From Streptococcus suis (GTDB taxonomy: Bacteria; Bacillota; Bacilli; Lactobacillales; Streptococcaceae), in NCBI RefSeq assembly GCF_016775005.1, contig NZ_JAEUXI010000007.1, positions 1 through 64,000 of the forward strand: a stretch of DNA of 64,000 nucleotides, written 5' to 3'. The notes under the pieces are model-generated. The model ran no database searches and had not been told where the DNA came from. It saw only the letters and a list, made by a program, of their open reading frames with translations. The position numbers and the translations under genes were made by a program. The stretch's first letter is position 1; each line of letters starts with the position of its first letter. Shown one piece after another: positions 1-7,942 of the stretch.

Positions 1-46
1 TATTTCGTTTCTTCACTGTTAACTGATCGCTCGAGACAACTCCATT

Positions 47-75
47 ATTCTATCACCTTAACCTACCTTTGTCAA
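47..75 (-). promoter_or_regulatory. Strong promoter reading off the left edge
   Basis: On the minus strand there is a perfect -35 TTGACA (75-70), a 17-base spacer and a -10 TAGAAT (52-47). The predicted transcript starts near position 40 and leaves the window. No start codon with a ribosome binding site is visible in the remaining 40 bases, and the GTTGTC-containing leader resembles those in front of streptococcal rRNA operons, so a stable-RNA operon to the left is possible. That last point is inference. Confidence 0.6.
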
Positions 76-108
76 TAGATTTTTGAAACTTTTTTCAAGA
101 AAAATAAT

Positions 109-138
109 ACAAAAAACAACTCCAAATGGAGTTGTTCT
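109..138 (-). terminator. Intrinsic terminator of the opp operon
   Basis: A 9-bp perfect stem (115-123 with 128-136, loop AAAT) is followed on the minus strand by a run of six T. It lies just past the oppC stop codon and so ends the opp transcript. Confidence 0.85.
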
Positions 139-142
139 TATT

Positions 143-1045
143 TTATCCTAGACGTTGTTTTGCATCCGCAGCTCTTTGGAAAGCTTGACCAATGTAGTTA
201 ATACATAGCATCATGACAAGGATAAAAATTGCTGCTGGCAACCAAATCCATGTCTTGTTTTCCAAGACATCCGCATTTCTTGCATTTGAGATTAGTGTTC
301 CCAAACTTGGAACAGTCGATGGAAGACCGAAACCAAGGTAGGTAAGTGATGTTTCAATACCAATGTTTCCTGCAAAGTTCAAGGTTAAGTTTACAATAAT
401 CAATGAACTGAGGTTTGGTAAAATCTCTCTGAACATAATCATGAAATCGCTCGTTCCAAGTGTTTTCGATGCGCTCACATAATCTAAACGTGATTCTGAC
501 AGGGTCCGTGTCCGGAACAAACGCGCTTTAAAGGTCCAGTAAAACACACTCATGATTGCCACAAAATGGAAAATTGTATAGTTTTTAATAACTGTTACAA
601 AAACAATAATCATCATTAAGGTTGGCAAAATCATGATAAAGTCAACAACACGCATCAAGAAACCATCCAAGCGGCCTCCATAATAACCGGAAACAACCCC
701 TAAGGATACACCAATAATACTTGTGATAATGGTTATAGAGAAGCCGATAATGATAGAGTTTCGAGCACCAATAATCAATTGACCAAAGATGTCTTTACCA
801 CCTTCATCTGTTCCTAGAATATGACCATCCACACCAGGTGGTAGGTAGCGTCCCATCAAGTTTACTTTCATCACTTCTTCTTGGTTCAAGAAAAGTGCTC
901 CGATGAAAACCGTTAACAAGACAGTTACAAGGATAATCAATGACCCCAAGGCAACCTTATCTTTTAAGAATTCTCTTGAGATAACACGGAATCCTCCTGG
1001 AGGAGTTGAAGCCGTATTCGTTTGTTTTTTATTTTCTTTACTCAC
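143..1045 (-). CDS. oppC: Oligopeptide ABC transporter permease OppC
   Basis: Inner-membrane permease half of a peptide importer. The 300-residue protein has a hydrophilic N-terminal tail of about 30 residues, a first membrane helix (about 33-55), then a periplasm-type loop and the conserved BPD_transp_1 core with the EAA-type loop near residues 180-210 (RTRTLSESRLDYVSASKTLG), which is the docking site for the ATPases. Length and topology match OppC/DppC. It is the last gene of the run oppD-oppF-oppB-oppC, 11 bases after oppB, and is followed by a terminator. The symbol is by family; the exact peptide specificity is not visible. Confidence 0.9.
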   Translation of the reverse strand: MSKENKKQTNTASTPPGGFRVISREFLKDKVALGSLIILVTVLLTVFIGALFLNQEEVMKVNLMGRYLPPGVDGHILGTDEGGKDIFGQLIIGARNSIIIGFSITIITSIIGVSLGVVSGYYGGRLDGFLMRVVDFIMILPTLMMIIVFVTVIKNYTIFHFVAIMSVFYWTFKARLFRTRTLSESRLDYVSASKTLGTSDFMIMFREILPNLSSLIIVNLTLNFAGNIGIETSLTYLGFGLPSTVPSLGTLISNARNADVLENKTWIWLPAAIFILVMMLCINYIGQAFQRAADAKQRLG

Positions 1046-1056
1046 CTAACTCCTCC

Positions 1057-2013
1057 TTACTTCACACGAATCCGTGGGTCAACAATACTCATAATAATAT
1101 CTGAGAGCAACGTACCCAAGAGTGTTGCAAAACCAAAAATCAAAATCAAGGCTAAGATAACACTATAATCACGACCAGAAAGTGAAGTGATAAAGAGTTG
1201 TCCCATTCCTGGATAGGTAAAGATTGATTCTACAAAGACAGCACCACTAATCAAACCTGTCAATTCATAACCCAAGAATGAGGCAATTGGCAAGATAGAG
1301 TTACGGAAGATGTGGCGGTTATAAACAACTTTTTCTGGAACACCTTTTGCACGAGCAGTACGTACATAGTCTTGCCCTTTGGCATCAATCACCCCAGTAC
1401 GGAGGTACTGAATGGTACCCGTAGTTGACAAGATAGCCATCGTTAGGGCTGGCAGAATCATATGATGCAAGCGACTGAAAATTAGCGCAATTCCTTCAAC
1501 ACCAGAACCAACGGATCCACGAGTTGGGAACCACCCCAATCCAAAACCAAACATCCAGAGCAAAAGAATTGCAAAGATGAAGATTGGAGTTGAGAAGGTC
1601 AGGAAGTTATAAACAACAATGATACGATCAGCAAGAGAGTTTTGATAACGTCCCGCAATCATCCCCAAAGGTAGGGCAATGGCATAGGTCAAAACCATGG
1701 TCAAGAGTGACAACCAAATTGTGTTGTTCATCCGTTCCATGATAATGCTCAAGACAGGTTGTTTAAAGACAAAACTTTGACCGAAGTCCCCTTGCAAAAG
1801 ATTTCCAATCCAACGGAAATATTGAATATGAATCGGATCATAGTAACCTGCTGCAATACGTTTTTGTTCGATAATAGCTGGGTCAATAGATGGGTCGATC
1901 ATACCAGTGAATGGATCCCCAGGCATCAACTTAGCAAAAGCAAAGGCGATAATACTAAGAATGATAATTTGAGGAATCATCATCAGCAGACGACGTAAAA
2001 TAGTTTTCCACAT
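1057..2013 (-). CDS. oppB: Oligopeptide ABC transporter permease OppB
   Basis: Second permease subunit of the peptide importer (318 residues). It starts with the typical OppB opening WKTILRRLLMMIPQIIILS, has a first helix at about 10-30, an OppB_N-type extracytoplasmic segment and a C-terminal transport core with the coupling loop around RTARAKGVPEKVVYNRHIFRN. The start ATG is preceded by GGAGGT with suitable spacing. It pairs with OppC to form the channel and couples to OppD/OppF encoded directly upstream; the genes are two to eleven bases apart, so they are cotranscribed. Confidence 0.92.
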   Translation of the reverse strand: MWKTILRRLLMMIPQIIILSIIAFAFAKLMPGDPFTGMIDPSIDPAIIEQKRIAAGYYDPIHIQYFRWIGNLLQGDFGQSFVFKQPVLSIIMERMNNTIWLSLLTMVLTYAIALPLGMIAGRYQNSLADRIIVVYNFLTFSTPIFIFAILLLWMFGFGLGWFPTRGSVGSGVEGIALIFSRLHHMILPALTMAILSTTGTIQYLRTGVIDAKGQDYVRTARAKGVPEKVVYNRHIFRNSILPIASFLGYELTGLISGAVFVESIFTYPGMGQLFITSLSGRDYSVILALILIFGFATLLGTLLSDIIMSIVDPRIRVK

Positions 2014-2015
2014 AC

Positions 2016-2957
2016 TTAGTTACCTCCTTCCTTTGGCATTGCTACGCTATGTGATGGCGAAATTGCTTGCAAATCAAATACACGACCATTTTCGTCATAG
2101 TAGAACACCTGTTTATCCTGGTATTCTTTTTCTGCAGCCAATCGCTTCTCCTTATTCTTCACACGGTTAACAGGGTCAATAACAGGAATCGCAGATAGTA
2201 GACGCTTGGTATAGATGTGTTGCGGATTAGTATAGATATCTTTTTTATTACCACTTTCCACAAAACGACCACGATACATAATGAACAATTCATCACACAT
2301 GTGTTGAACAACACCAAGGTCATGCGAAATAAAGAGATAACTCAATTTATATTCTTCTTGAATTCGTTTCATGTAGTTCAAAACTTGGGCCTGAACTGAT
2401 AAGTCCAAAGCTGAAACTGGTTCGTCAGCAATAATCAAGCGTGGGTTACTTGCAAGCGCACGAGCAACTCCGATACGTTGACGTTGACCACCTGAGAATT
2501 CATGTGGATACTTAATCAAGGCTTCTTCGTTCAAGCCGATGATATCCAGCAATTCAAGCACACGCTTCTTCTCCTCATCTGGAGACATGCGGTCAAAGTT
2601 GCGGATTGGCTCAGCAATAATGTCCAAAATCCGCTTCTTAGGGTTAAAACTTGACAATGAATCCTGGAAGATCATTTGCACATCACGGTTAAAGTTTCCT
2701 TTTTTACTGCGTAATTTGTTGGTCACATTTTGCCCTTCGTAAAAGATCTGACCTGATGTAGCACGTTCCAAACCAATGATGGCTTTACCAATCGTTGATT
2801 TACCAGAACCTGATTCACCAACAAGTCCATAGGTCTTACCTTCTTCGAATTCAATATTGACACCATCCACAGCGTAAACATGATCTGTGACACGGTTAAA
2901 GAAGCCACTACGAATTGGGTAATGAACTTTTAAATCTTTGACTTCAATAAATCCCAT
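2016..2957 (-). CDS. oppF: Oligopeptide ABC transporter ATP-binding protein OppF
   Basis: Cytoplasmic ATPase that powers peptide import with OppD. The 313-residue protein shows Walker A GESGSGKST (about 48-56), signature FSGGQRQRIG (about 155), Walker B LIIADEPVSALD and the switch histidine in FISHDLG, followed by the C-terminal oligo_HPY extension common to Opp/Dpp ATPases. It begins two bases after oppD ends, indicating translational coupling. Nothing suggests inactivation. Confidence 0.93.
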   Translation of the reverse strand: MGFIEVKDLKVHYPIRSGFFNRVTDHVYAVDGVNIEFEEGKTYGLVGESGSGKSTIGKAIIGLERATSGQIFYEGQNVTNKLRSKKGNFNRDVQMIFQDSLSSFNPKKRILDIIAEPIRNFDRMSPDEEKKRVLELLDIIGLNEEALIKYPHEFSGGQRQRIGVARALASNPRLIIADEPVSALDLSVQAQVLNYMKRIQEEYKLSYLFISHDLGVVQHMCDELFIMYRGRFVESGNKKDIYTNPQHIYTKRLLSAIPVIDPVNRVKNKEKRLAAEKEYQDKQVFYYDENGRVFDLQAISPSHSVAMPKEGGN

Positions 2958-2959
2958 TC

Positions 2960-3958
2960 TTAAGCCTCCTCTTCAAAGTAGAATGTTTCGTGACAGGTAC
3001 AACGTACAAAATGGTTTGGTGCAATTTCGTGCATGGTTGGGTTGTCTTCATGGGCTGCTGCTTCAATCCAAGGAATACGTGGTGCAAAGCGACAACCATT
3101 ACGAATCATCTTGGTAATTGGCGGAACGATCCCTTCGATAACATGAAGATCTCCACCTTCTCCTTCTGATTGTGGATTTGATTTCAATAGAGAACGAGTG
3201 TAAGGATGTTTTGGATTTGTAAAGAGCTCTTCAACAGGTGCTACCTCTACAAATTGTCCACCATACATAACAGCTACACGATCAGCAGTCTCAGCTACGA
3301 CACCAAGGTCATGCGTAATGAGAATAATGCCAGAATTAGTTTCTGCTTGAATGTCGTTCAAAAGGTCCAAAATCTGCGCTTGAATGGTTACGTCCAAGGC
3401 TGTTGTTGGTTCATCAGCGATGATAATTGGTGGTTTACATGAAAGAGCAATCGCAATAATGATACGCTGACGCATACCACCTGACAATTCATGTGGATAT
3501 TGTTTGAAGGTACGTTTTGGGTTTGGAATACCTACTTGTGCCAGCAATTCCAAGACACGTTCTGTTCGCTCGGAAGCTGTCAAGTTTGTATGATAAACCA
3601 AGGCTTCATCAATCTGTGCACCAATTGTCATCAATGGGTTGAGGGATGCCAATGGATCTTGGAAAATCATACCGATATCATTTCCACGAATAGTGTTGTA
3701 TTTGTCTTCTGACAAACCAACCAATTCTTTGTTATCGTACTGAATACTGCCCTCAATTTTTGTATTCAAGGGATTGTGCAAACCCATGATGGTTGTTGCC
3801 AAGGTTGACTTACCACATCCAGATTCACCTACGATTGCCAAAATTTCATTTTTTTGCAATTCCATCGATACACCGTCAACGGCATCAAAAAACTCGTCGC
3901 CAATTCGGAATCCGACGTGCAAATCTTTAATTTCTAAAAGCGGTTTTTCCTTACTCAC
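2960..3958 (-). CDS. oppD: Oligopeptide ABC transporter ATP-binding protein OppD
   Basis: First gene of the D-F-B-C block; the 332-residue ATPase carries Walker A GESGCGKST, signature LSGGMRQRI, Walker B IIIADEPTTALD and the H-loop LITHDLG, with a C-terminal oligo_HPY region containing a cysteine-rich tail (NGCRFAPR ... RCTCHETF) typical of OppD-type proteins, where such cysteines can hold an Fe-S cluster. It starts with GTG at 3958 behind AAAGGAGGA. A terminator and a separate extended -10 promoter lie between it and oppA, so its level can differ from that of the binding protein. Confidence 0.92.
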   Translation of the reverse strand: MSKEKPLLEIKDLHVGFRIGDEFFDAVDGVSMELQKNEILAIVGESGCGKSTLATTIMGLHNPLNTKIEGSIQYDNKELVGLSEDKYNTIRGNDIGMIFQDPLASLNPLMTIGAQIDEALVYHTNLTASERTERVLELLAQVGIPNPKRTFKQYPHELSGGMRQRIIIAIALSCKPPIIIADEPTTALDVTIQAQILDLLNDIQAETNSGIILITHDLGVVAETADRVAVMYGGQFVEVAPVEELFTNPKHPYTRSLLKSNPQSEGEGGDLHVIEGIVPPITKMIRNGCRFAPRIPWIEAAAHEDNPTMHEIAPNHFVRCTCHETFYFEEEA

Positions 3959-4048
3959 GCTTTTCCTCCTTTTATCGTCAGCTAGTACGTAAAACGCCCT
4001 GCTCAGGATTCAAATTTCCATTCTTATTAAAATAGAATATTGCTATTA

Positions 4049-4060
4049 GTCTATCACAAT
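4049..4060 (-). promoter_or_regulatory. Candidate promoter for oppDFBC
   Basis: Minus-strand TGTGA followed by TAGACT (hexamer at 4054-4049) is an extended -10 element; no good -35 is present. It sits between the oppA terminator and the oppD start, giving a leader of about 80 bases. Confidence 0.45.
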
Positions 4061-4162
4061 TCTGAGGTTTGCGCTAGCTATTTTAATAAAAACAAACAGT
4101 TTGAATGACAGTGTTTTTGACCAACTATTCATTCTTTGTCCGGTATTTCCCAATACCAACTC

Positions 4163-4192
4163 GAAAAAAGCCAACTCTCGTTGGCTTTTTCT
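4163..4192 (-). terminator. Intrinsic terminator between oppA and oppD
   Basis: Stem AAAAAGCCAA/TTGGCTTTTT (4165-4174 with 4181-4190, six-base loop), with a U-run on the minus transcript. It would stop most oppA transcription, leaving a more abundant oppA mRNA and a lower level of oppDFBC by read-through or by the local promoter. Confidence 0.85.
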
Positions 4193-4211
4193 CAGAGTTA
4201 GTAGCAAAATA

Positions 4212-5996
4212 TTATTCTGCAACGACACCTTTATCAGCGATCAATTCAATGTTTTCCCATCCTGATTTTGAAGCTGATCCGTAGAGACGGTCGTAGTATT
4301 TCACACGTTTGTTAACCGCAGTCAATACTTCTGATTCAAATGTAGGGATGACGAATGCTTGTTCGAAAGCATATGTTTGCCATGCTTTATAGTTTTCAAG
4401 GTTAGTCGCTTCATCAAATGAATCTACTGAAGAAATTGCTTCCAATAATTTAGTGTTTTCATCTGATACAAAGTGGCTGAAGTTGAACTTTGCATCTGCA
4501 CCATACAAGCCAGTTGGGTTTGGATCGTAACCAGTTGACCATCCACCTGCGTAAACATCAATGTTTTGGTCGCTTGCTTGAAGCATATCGTAGAATGAGT
4601 TCAACTCGATTGTACGACCTGTGTACAATTCAACATTCAAACCAACTTCTTTCCACCATGCGAGGTATTGTTGTACCAAAGTTTCGTTTGCTTCTGTACG
4701 TTGACGAGCTGCAAAGGTAATCTTGAATTCTTTACCATCTTTACCTTCACGGATACCATCACCATCTACGTCTTTATAGCCTGCCTCATCAAGCAATTTA
4801 TTTGCTTTATCTGGGTCGTAAGTGTAGCCTGCCAATTCTGAATCGTGGATATCGCCGAAGAAGGAGATGATCAATGACTTCGCTGGCTTGTAGAGACCGT
4901 TGTAAAGGCTCTCACCTGCTGTCTTAGTATCCAATGCGTAACCCATAGCTTGACGAAGTTTCACATCGTTCATCTTCGCATTTTCGTTCATAACGTTTGT
5001 ACCAGCTTCAGTATCGTATTTACCAAGGTTGAAACCGATGTACTCGTAGTTAGAACCGATTGCACCTGTCAAAGTGATGTTTGAGAAGTCTTTGTAAGAA
5101 TCCAATTGATCACTTGGCATATCTGCGATATCGTAGTTACCAGCTTTCATTTCTGATACGATTGTATCTGGAGAAACGATATCCATCTTCACAGTATCAA
5201 CTTTTGGCTGACCTTTGAAGTAGTTAGGGTTTGCTGCAAAGGTTACTGACTCACCACTTACCATTTCTTTAACAGTGAATGGACCCATACCTACGTGCTT
5301 AGCAGTACGAGAGTATTCGCTCTTTTCCCAATCCGCAACAGGAATATCTTTGTAGATGTGCTCCGGCAAGATGTGAGCTGGAACAGCGCCACCTGCGTAC
5401 ATCATAGAAGGTGTCATTTTCTTCATTGTCAAGACAACAGTGTAGTCATCGACTTTCTTGATACCTGAGATATCAGTAGCAGTTCCTGCTACAAACTCTT
5501 CCATACCTTCGATGTTTGTGTAAGTATCATCGAAACGAACGCCTGTGTAACCTTTGTCTGCCATCGCTTTGATAGTAAAGATATAGTCATCGATTGTGAA
5601 GGCTTCACCATCTGACCACTTGTAATCTTTACCTGTCAATGTTACAGTCACAGTTTTGTTTTCTGTATCGAATTCTGGTTTTGCAAGACCTGAATCATCC
5701 AATTTACGGTTTCCATCATAGCCAAAAATTGAAGAGTCAACCATGGCACCAAAAGTGCTATCAACTGTATTGTCAGTCAACTCATCAATCAACAAACCTG
5801 TTGATGGTGATGGTGAAACAATCGCATAGTTCAATTGTCCGCCTTTAATTGCAGTACCTTCGTTGGATACTTCAGTTGGGAAAGTTGTATTTTGTGTAGC
5901 TGTTTTTGAACTTGAGCTCGAACCACATGCTGCAAGGACAGAAGCTGACAAAATCGACACACCAGCTAAGGCAAGAAGTTTACTTGACTTTTTCAT
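4212..5996 (-). CDS. oppA: Oligopeptide-binding lipoprotein OppA
   Basis: Extracytoplasmic peptide-binding subunit of the Opp importer, anchored as a lipoprotein. Residues 1-22 are a signal peptide ending in the lipobox LAAC, with lipidated Cys at about 24 followed by a Ser-rich linker. The remaining 570 residues are an SBP_bac_5 domain with typical blocks such as YKWSDGEAFTIDDYIFTIK and MGPFTVKEM. 594 residues is in the normal range for streptococcal OppA/AmiA proteins. It precedes its own ABC components, an order (A-D-F-B-C) unlike the amiACDEF or oppABCDF operons. Peptide-pheromone uptake is possible but cannot be shown here. Confidence 0.92.
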   Translation of the reverse strand: MKKSSKLLALAGVSILSASVLAACGSSSSSKTATQNTTFPTEVSNEGTAIKGGQLNYAIVSPSPSTGLLIDELTDNTVDSTFGAMVDSSIFGYDGNRKLDDSGLAKPEFDTENKTVTVTLTGKDYKWSDGEAFTIDDYIFTIKAMADKGYTGVRFDDTYTNIEGMEEFVAGTATDISGIKKVDDYTVVLTMKKMTPSMMYAGGAVPAHILPEHIYKDIPVADWEKSEYSRTAKHVGMGPFTVKEMVSGESVTFAANPNYFKGQPKVDTVKMDIVSPDTIVSEMKAGNYDIADMPSDQLDSYKDFSNITLTGAIGSNYEYIGFNLGKYDTEAGTNVMNENAKMNDVKLRQAMGYALDTKTAGESLYNGLYKPAKSLIISFFGDIHDSELAGYTYDPDKANKLLDEAGYKDVDGDGIREGKDGKEFKITFAARQRTEANETLVQQYLAWWKEVGLNVELYTGRTIELNSFYDMLQASDQNIDVYAGGWSTGYDPNPTGLYGADAKFNFSHFVSDENTKLLEAISSVDSFDEATNLENYKAWQTYAFEQAFVIPTFESEVLTAVNKRVKYYDRLYGSASKSGWENIELIADKGVVAE

Positions 5997-6027
5997 AAAA
6001 CACCTCTGTTTTTCTTTTTCATTTATT

Positions 6028-6102
6028 AACAGTATACTAACTGTTTATAAAAAACATTCTACCATAAAGTTTTCTTAAAGAAAACCTTTTTGTCAGAAAA
6101 TT
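6028..6102. promoter_or_regulatory. oppA upstream control region
   Basis: Two signals stand out in the AT-rich gap between oppA and dacA. A palindrome AACAGT-ATACTA-ACTGTT occupies 6028-6045, close to the oppA ribosome binding site. On the minus strand AATTTTCTGACAAAA (6102-6088) matches the CodY consensus AATTTTCWGAAAATT at 12 of 15 positions. CodY control of peptide uptake is well established in Gram-positive bacteria; the sites here are inferred. The rest of 6103-6245 is AT-rich with no further clear signal. Confidence 0.4.
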
Positions 6103-6245
6103 TCGTAAAAATCTATACTTTCACAATTTTCTAATTATTTACACTAAATTTTCATTTTTTTGCAAAAGTTTCATTTTATTTTTCTTATTTATATTCTATT
6201 GTTTTTTTACAGCACGATTTATCTAGAATTATCCTCTCTTTCAGT

Positions 6246-6274
6246 TCATGCTTTACTGTCTTTTGTGTTATAAT
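6246..6274 (+). promoter_or_regulatory. Extended -10 promoter of dacA
   Basis: TGTGT-TATAAT (hexamer 6269-6274) is a perfect extended -10 element; a weak -35 TTCATG lies at 6246-6251 with a 17-base spacer. Transcription should begin near 6281, which is the A of the ATG I choose for dacA. Confidence 0.7.
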
Positions 6275-6280
6275 GTCGGT

Positions 6281-7528
6281 ATGATTAAATTACTACGTTA
6301 TATCATGTTCTTCAGTCTTTTCTTTGTTGCCGTGTTACCATCCACTGTTCATGCTGAAGAATACCAAGCTGCAGCAGATCACGCACTTGCTTTTGAGGTT
6401 TCAACAGGAAAGATCCTCTATTCAAAAGATCCTGATACAAAAACCAAGGTCGCTTCTGTTAGCAAATTGCTATCCATTTATTTGTTTTACCAAGCTATTG
6501 AAAACGGGACCTTGTCCATGGATACTCAAATAACCATCTCAGACTATCCTTACTCTCTAACAGTTGATAGCGCCGTTAGCAATGTTAATTTAGATGCTCG
6601 TCAATACAGTGTTCAGGACCTCTTACACGCTGTGATTATCTCCTCAGCCAATAGCGCTACTATTGCCCTTGCTGAAGCTGTTGCAGGTAGCGAGCCCGCC
6701 TTTGTCGACTTAATGAAGAAACAGCTTGAAGAGTGGGGATTTAGCGACTTTACCTTAGTTAACGCAACTGGGCTAAGCAACTCGTTTCTAGGTGACAACA
6801 TTTATCCAGGTTCTAGCACAGATGATGAAAATATGTTATCTGCAACAACTGTAGCCTATATTGCTCGACGTTTACTCTTGGACTATCCACAAGTTTTAGA
6901 TATTAGTTCACAAGCAACTTACCTCTTTGGTGGATATTACTATGCTTCGACCAATGCCATGCTTGAAGGAGGCACTTATGCTCGCACTGGCGTAGATGGA
7001 CTAAAAACTGGCATGTCAGATACAGCTGGGGCAAGTTTCGTTGCCACTACTATGGAAAATGACATGCGTATTGTCACCGTGCTTCTAAACGCAACCGATG
7101 GTGTCGAGAATCCCGATAACCGATTTGTCGCCACCAACGACTTAATGAATTATGTATATCAGTACTTTACCTTAAAAACACTCGTTGCTCAAGGCCAGGC
7201 TTATCAGTCTAGTTCTGTTGCTATTTTTAACGGACAGAAAGATAGCATTGGAGCTGTCGCAGCTAGCGATTTACACTACGTCTTACGTCTCAAAAACACC
7301 GAGCCTGTGACTGCTTCTTTCATTCCTTCTGCTTCTGTCTTTGCTGCACCAATTGAAAAAGGCAGCACAGTAGGGCAACTACAACTGACAGATGCTGACT
7401 TCATCGGCAATGGCTATATAGGTGATCAACCTACCATCACAATGGTCGCAAAATCAACTGCTAAAGAAGCAAGCTGGCCCGTTTCCTGGTGGAACCATTT
7501 TGTCCGCTATGTGAATGAAAATTTATAA
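6281..7528 (+). CDS. dacA: D-alanyl-D-alanine carboxypeptidase (PBP3, DacA)
   Basis: Low-molecular-mass penicillin-binding protein that trims the terminal D-Ala from peptidoglycan stem peptides outside the membrane. From the ATG at 6281 the protein has a signal peptide (1-24, cleavage after VHA), then Peptidase_S11 motifs SVSK (nucleophile Ser59, Lys62), SAN (122-124) and KTG (242-244), a C-terminal PBP5_C-like domain and a short amphipathic tail (WPVSWWNHFVRY) for membrane association. An upstream ATG at 6248 lies before the -10 box and cannot be in the transcript. The chosen ATG has no Shine-Dalgarno sequence, so translation is probably leaderless. A terminator follows the stop. Confidence 0.92.
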   Translation: MIKLLRYIMFFSLFFVAVLPSTVHAEEYQAAADHALAFEVSTGKILYSKDPDTKTKVASVSKLLSIYLFYQAIENGTLSMDTQITISDYPYSLTVDSAVSNVNLDARQYSVQDLLHAVIISSANSATIALAEAVAGSEPAFVDLMKKQLEEWGFSDFTLVNATGLSNSFLGDNIYPGSSTDDENMLSATTVAYIARRLLLDYPQVLDISSQATYLFGGYYYASTNAMLEGGTYARTGVDGLKTGMSDTAGASFVATTMENDMRIVTVLLNATDGVENPDNRFVATNDLMNYVYQYFTLKTLVAQGQAYQSSSVAIFNGQKDSIGAVAASDLHYVLRLKNTEPVTASFIPSASVFAAPIEKGSTVGQLQLTDADFIGNGYIGDQPTITMVAKSTAKEASWPVSWWNHFVRYVNENL

Positions 7529-7555
7529 ATTAGCTTTTAATTTAATATAGAAGAA

Positions 7556-7596
7556 AAAGAACACAGATTCCTTTCAGAGTCTGTGTTCTTTTATTT
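7556..7596 (+). terminator. Intrinsic terminator of dacA
   Basis: A 12-bp stem (7556-7567 with 7580-7591) with a 12-base loop is followed by TTATTT. It directly follows dacA. Confidence 0.85.
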
Positions 7597-7622
7597 AGGA
7601 TTCTTTGCAGTGGTTTGGGGAG

Positions 7623-7895
7623 AATCCCTTGCTACACATCGTTTTCTGACAGAAAACGACGAGCGTGGAAGGCACGGAATTGTGACAAGGTTATTAAGAT
7701 TACAAAGAGGAGCGACTACCGTCGCTCCTTATTTCCCACCTCGGTTGGAGAGTAAGTTGGTGAGAGTTCCTGCGGAACTCCTTATTACATATCGTTTTCT
7801 TACAGAAAACGACGAGCGTGGAAGGCATGGAATTTTTATAAGATTACAAAGAAGAGCGACTGCCGTCGCTCCCTATCTCCCACCTCGGTTGGAGA
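7623..7895. repeat. Two-unit hairpin-rich tandem repeat
   Basis: Two related units (about 7623-7752 and 7775-7895) share long blocks: an inverted repeat CGTTTTCT-xx-AGAAAACG (from 7640 and 7793), then GAGCGTGGAAGGCA, then a second hairpin GAGCGAC-xxxx-GTCGCTC (7710 and 7854), then CCCACCTCGGTTGGAGA. The offset is 153 bases at the first hairpin and 144 at the second, so one unit has lost nine bases. A 133-codon reading frame runs through both copies but its residues just repeat with the DNA, so I do not call it a gene. Confidence 0.8.
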
Positions 7896-7942
7896 TTTTT
7901 TGGCCTTTAGCAAACTCATGTTTGCTAAATTGCCAAAAATCT
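7893..7942. terminator. Bidirectional terminator at the end of suf
   Basis: A long stem (TTTAGCAAAC 7906-7915 with GTTTGCTAAA 7920-7929, extended by AGATTTTTTGGC / GCCAAAAATCT) gives T-runs on both strands. It overlaps the sufB stop codon and terminates the suf operon; on the other strand it would stop transcripts coming from the repeat region. Confidence 0.85.

Noticed and set aside
4046..4228. 60-codon minus-strand frame between oppA and oppD
   Set aside because: It runs across the oppA terminator and has no ribosome site or conserved look.
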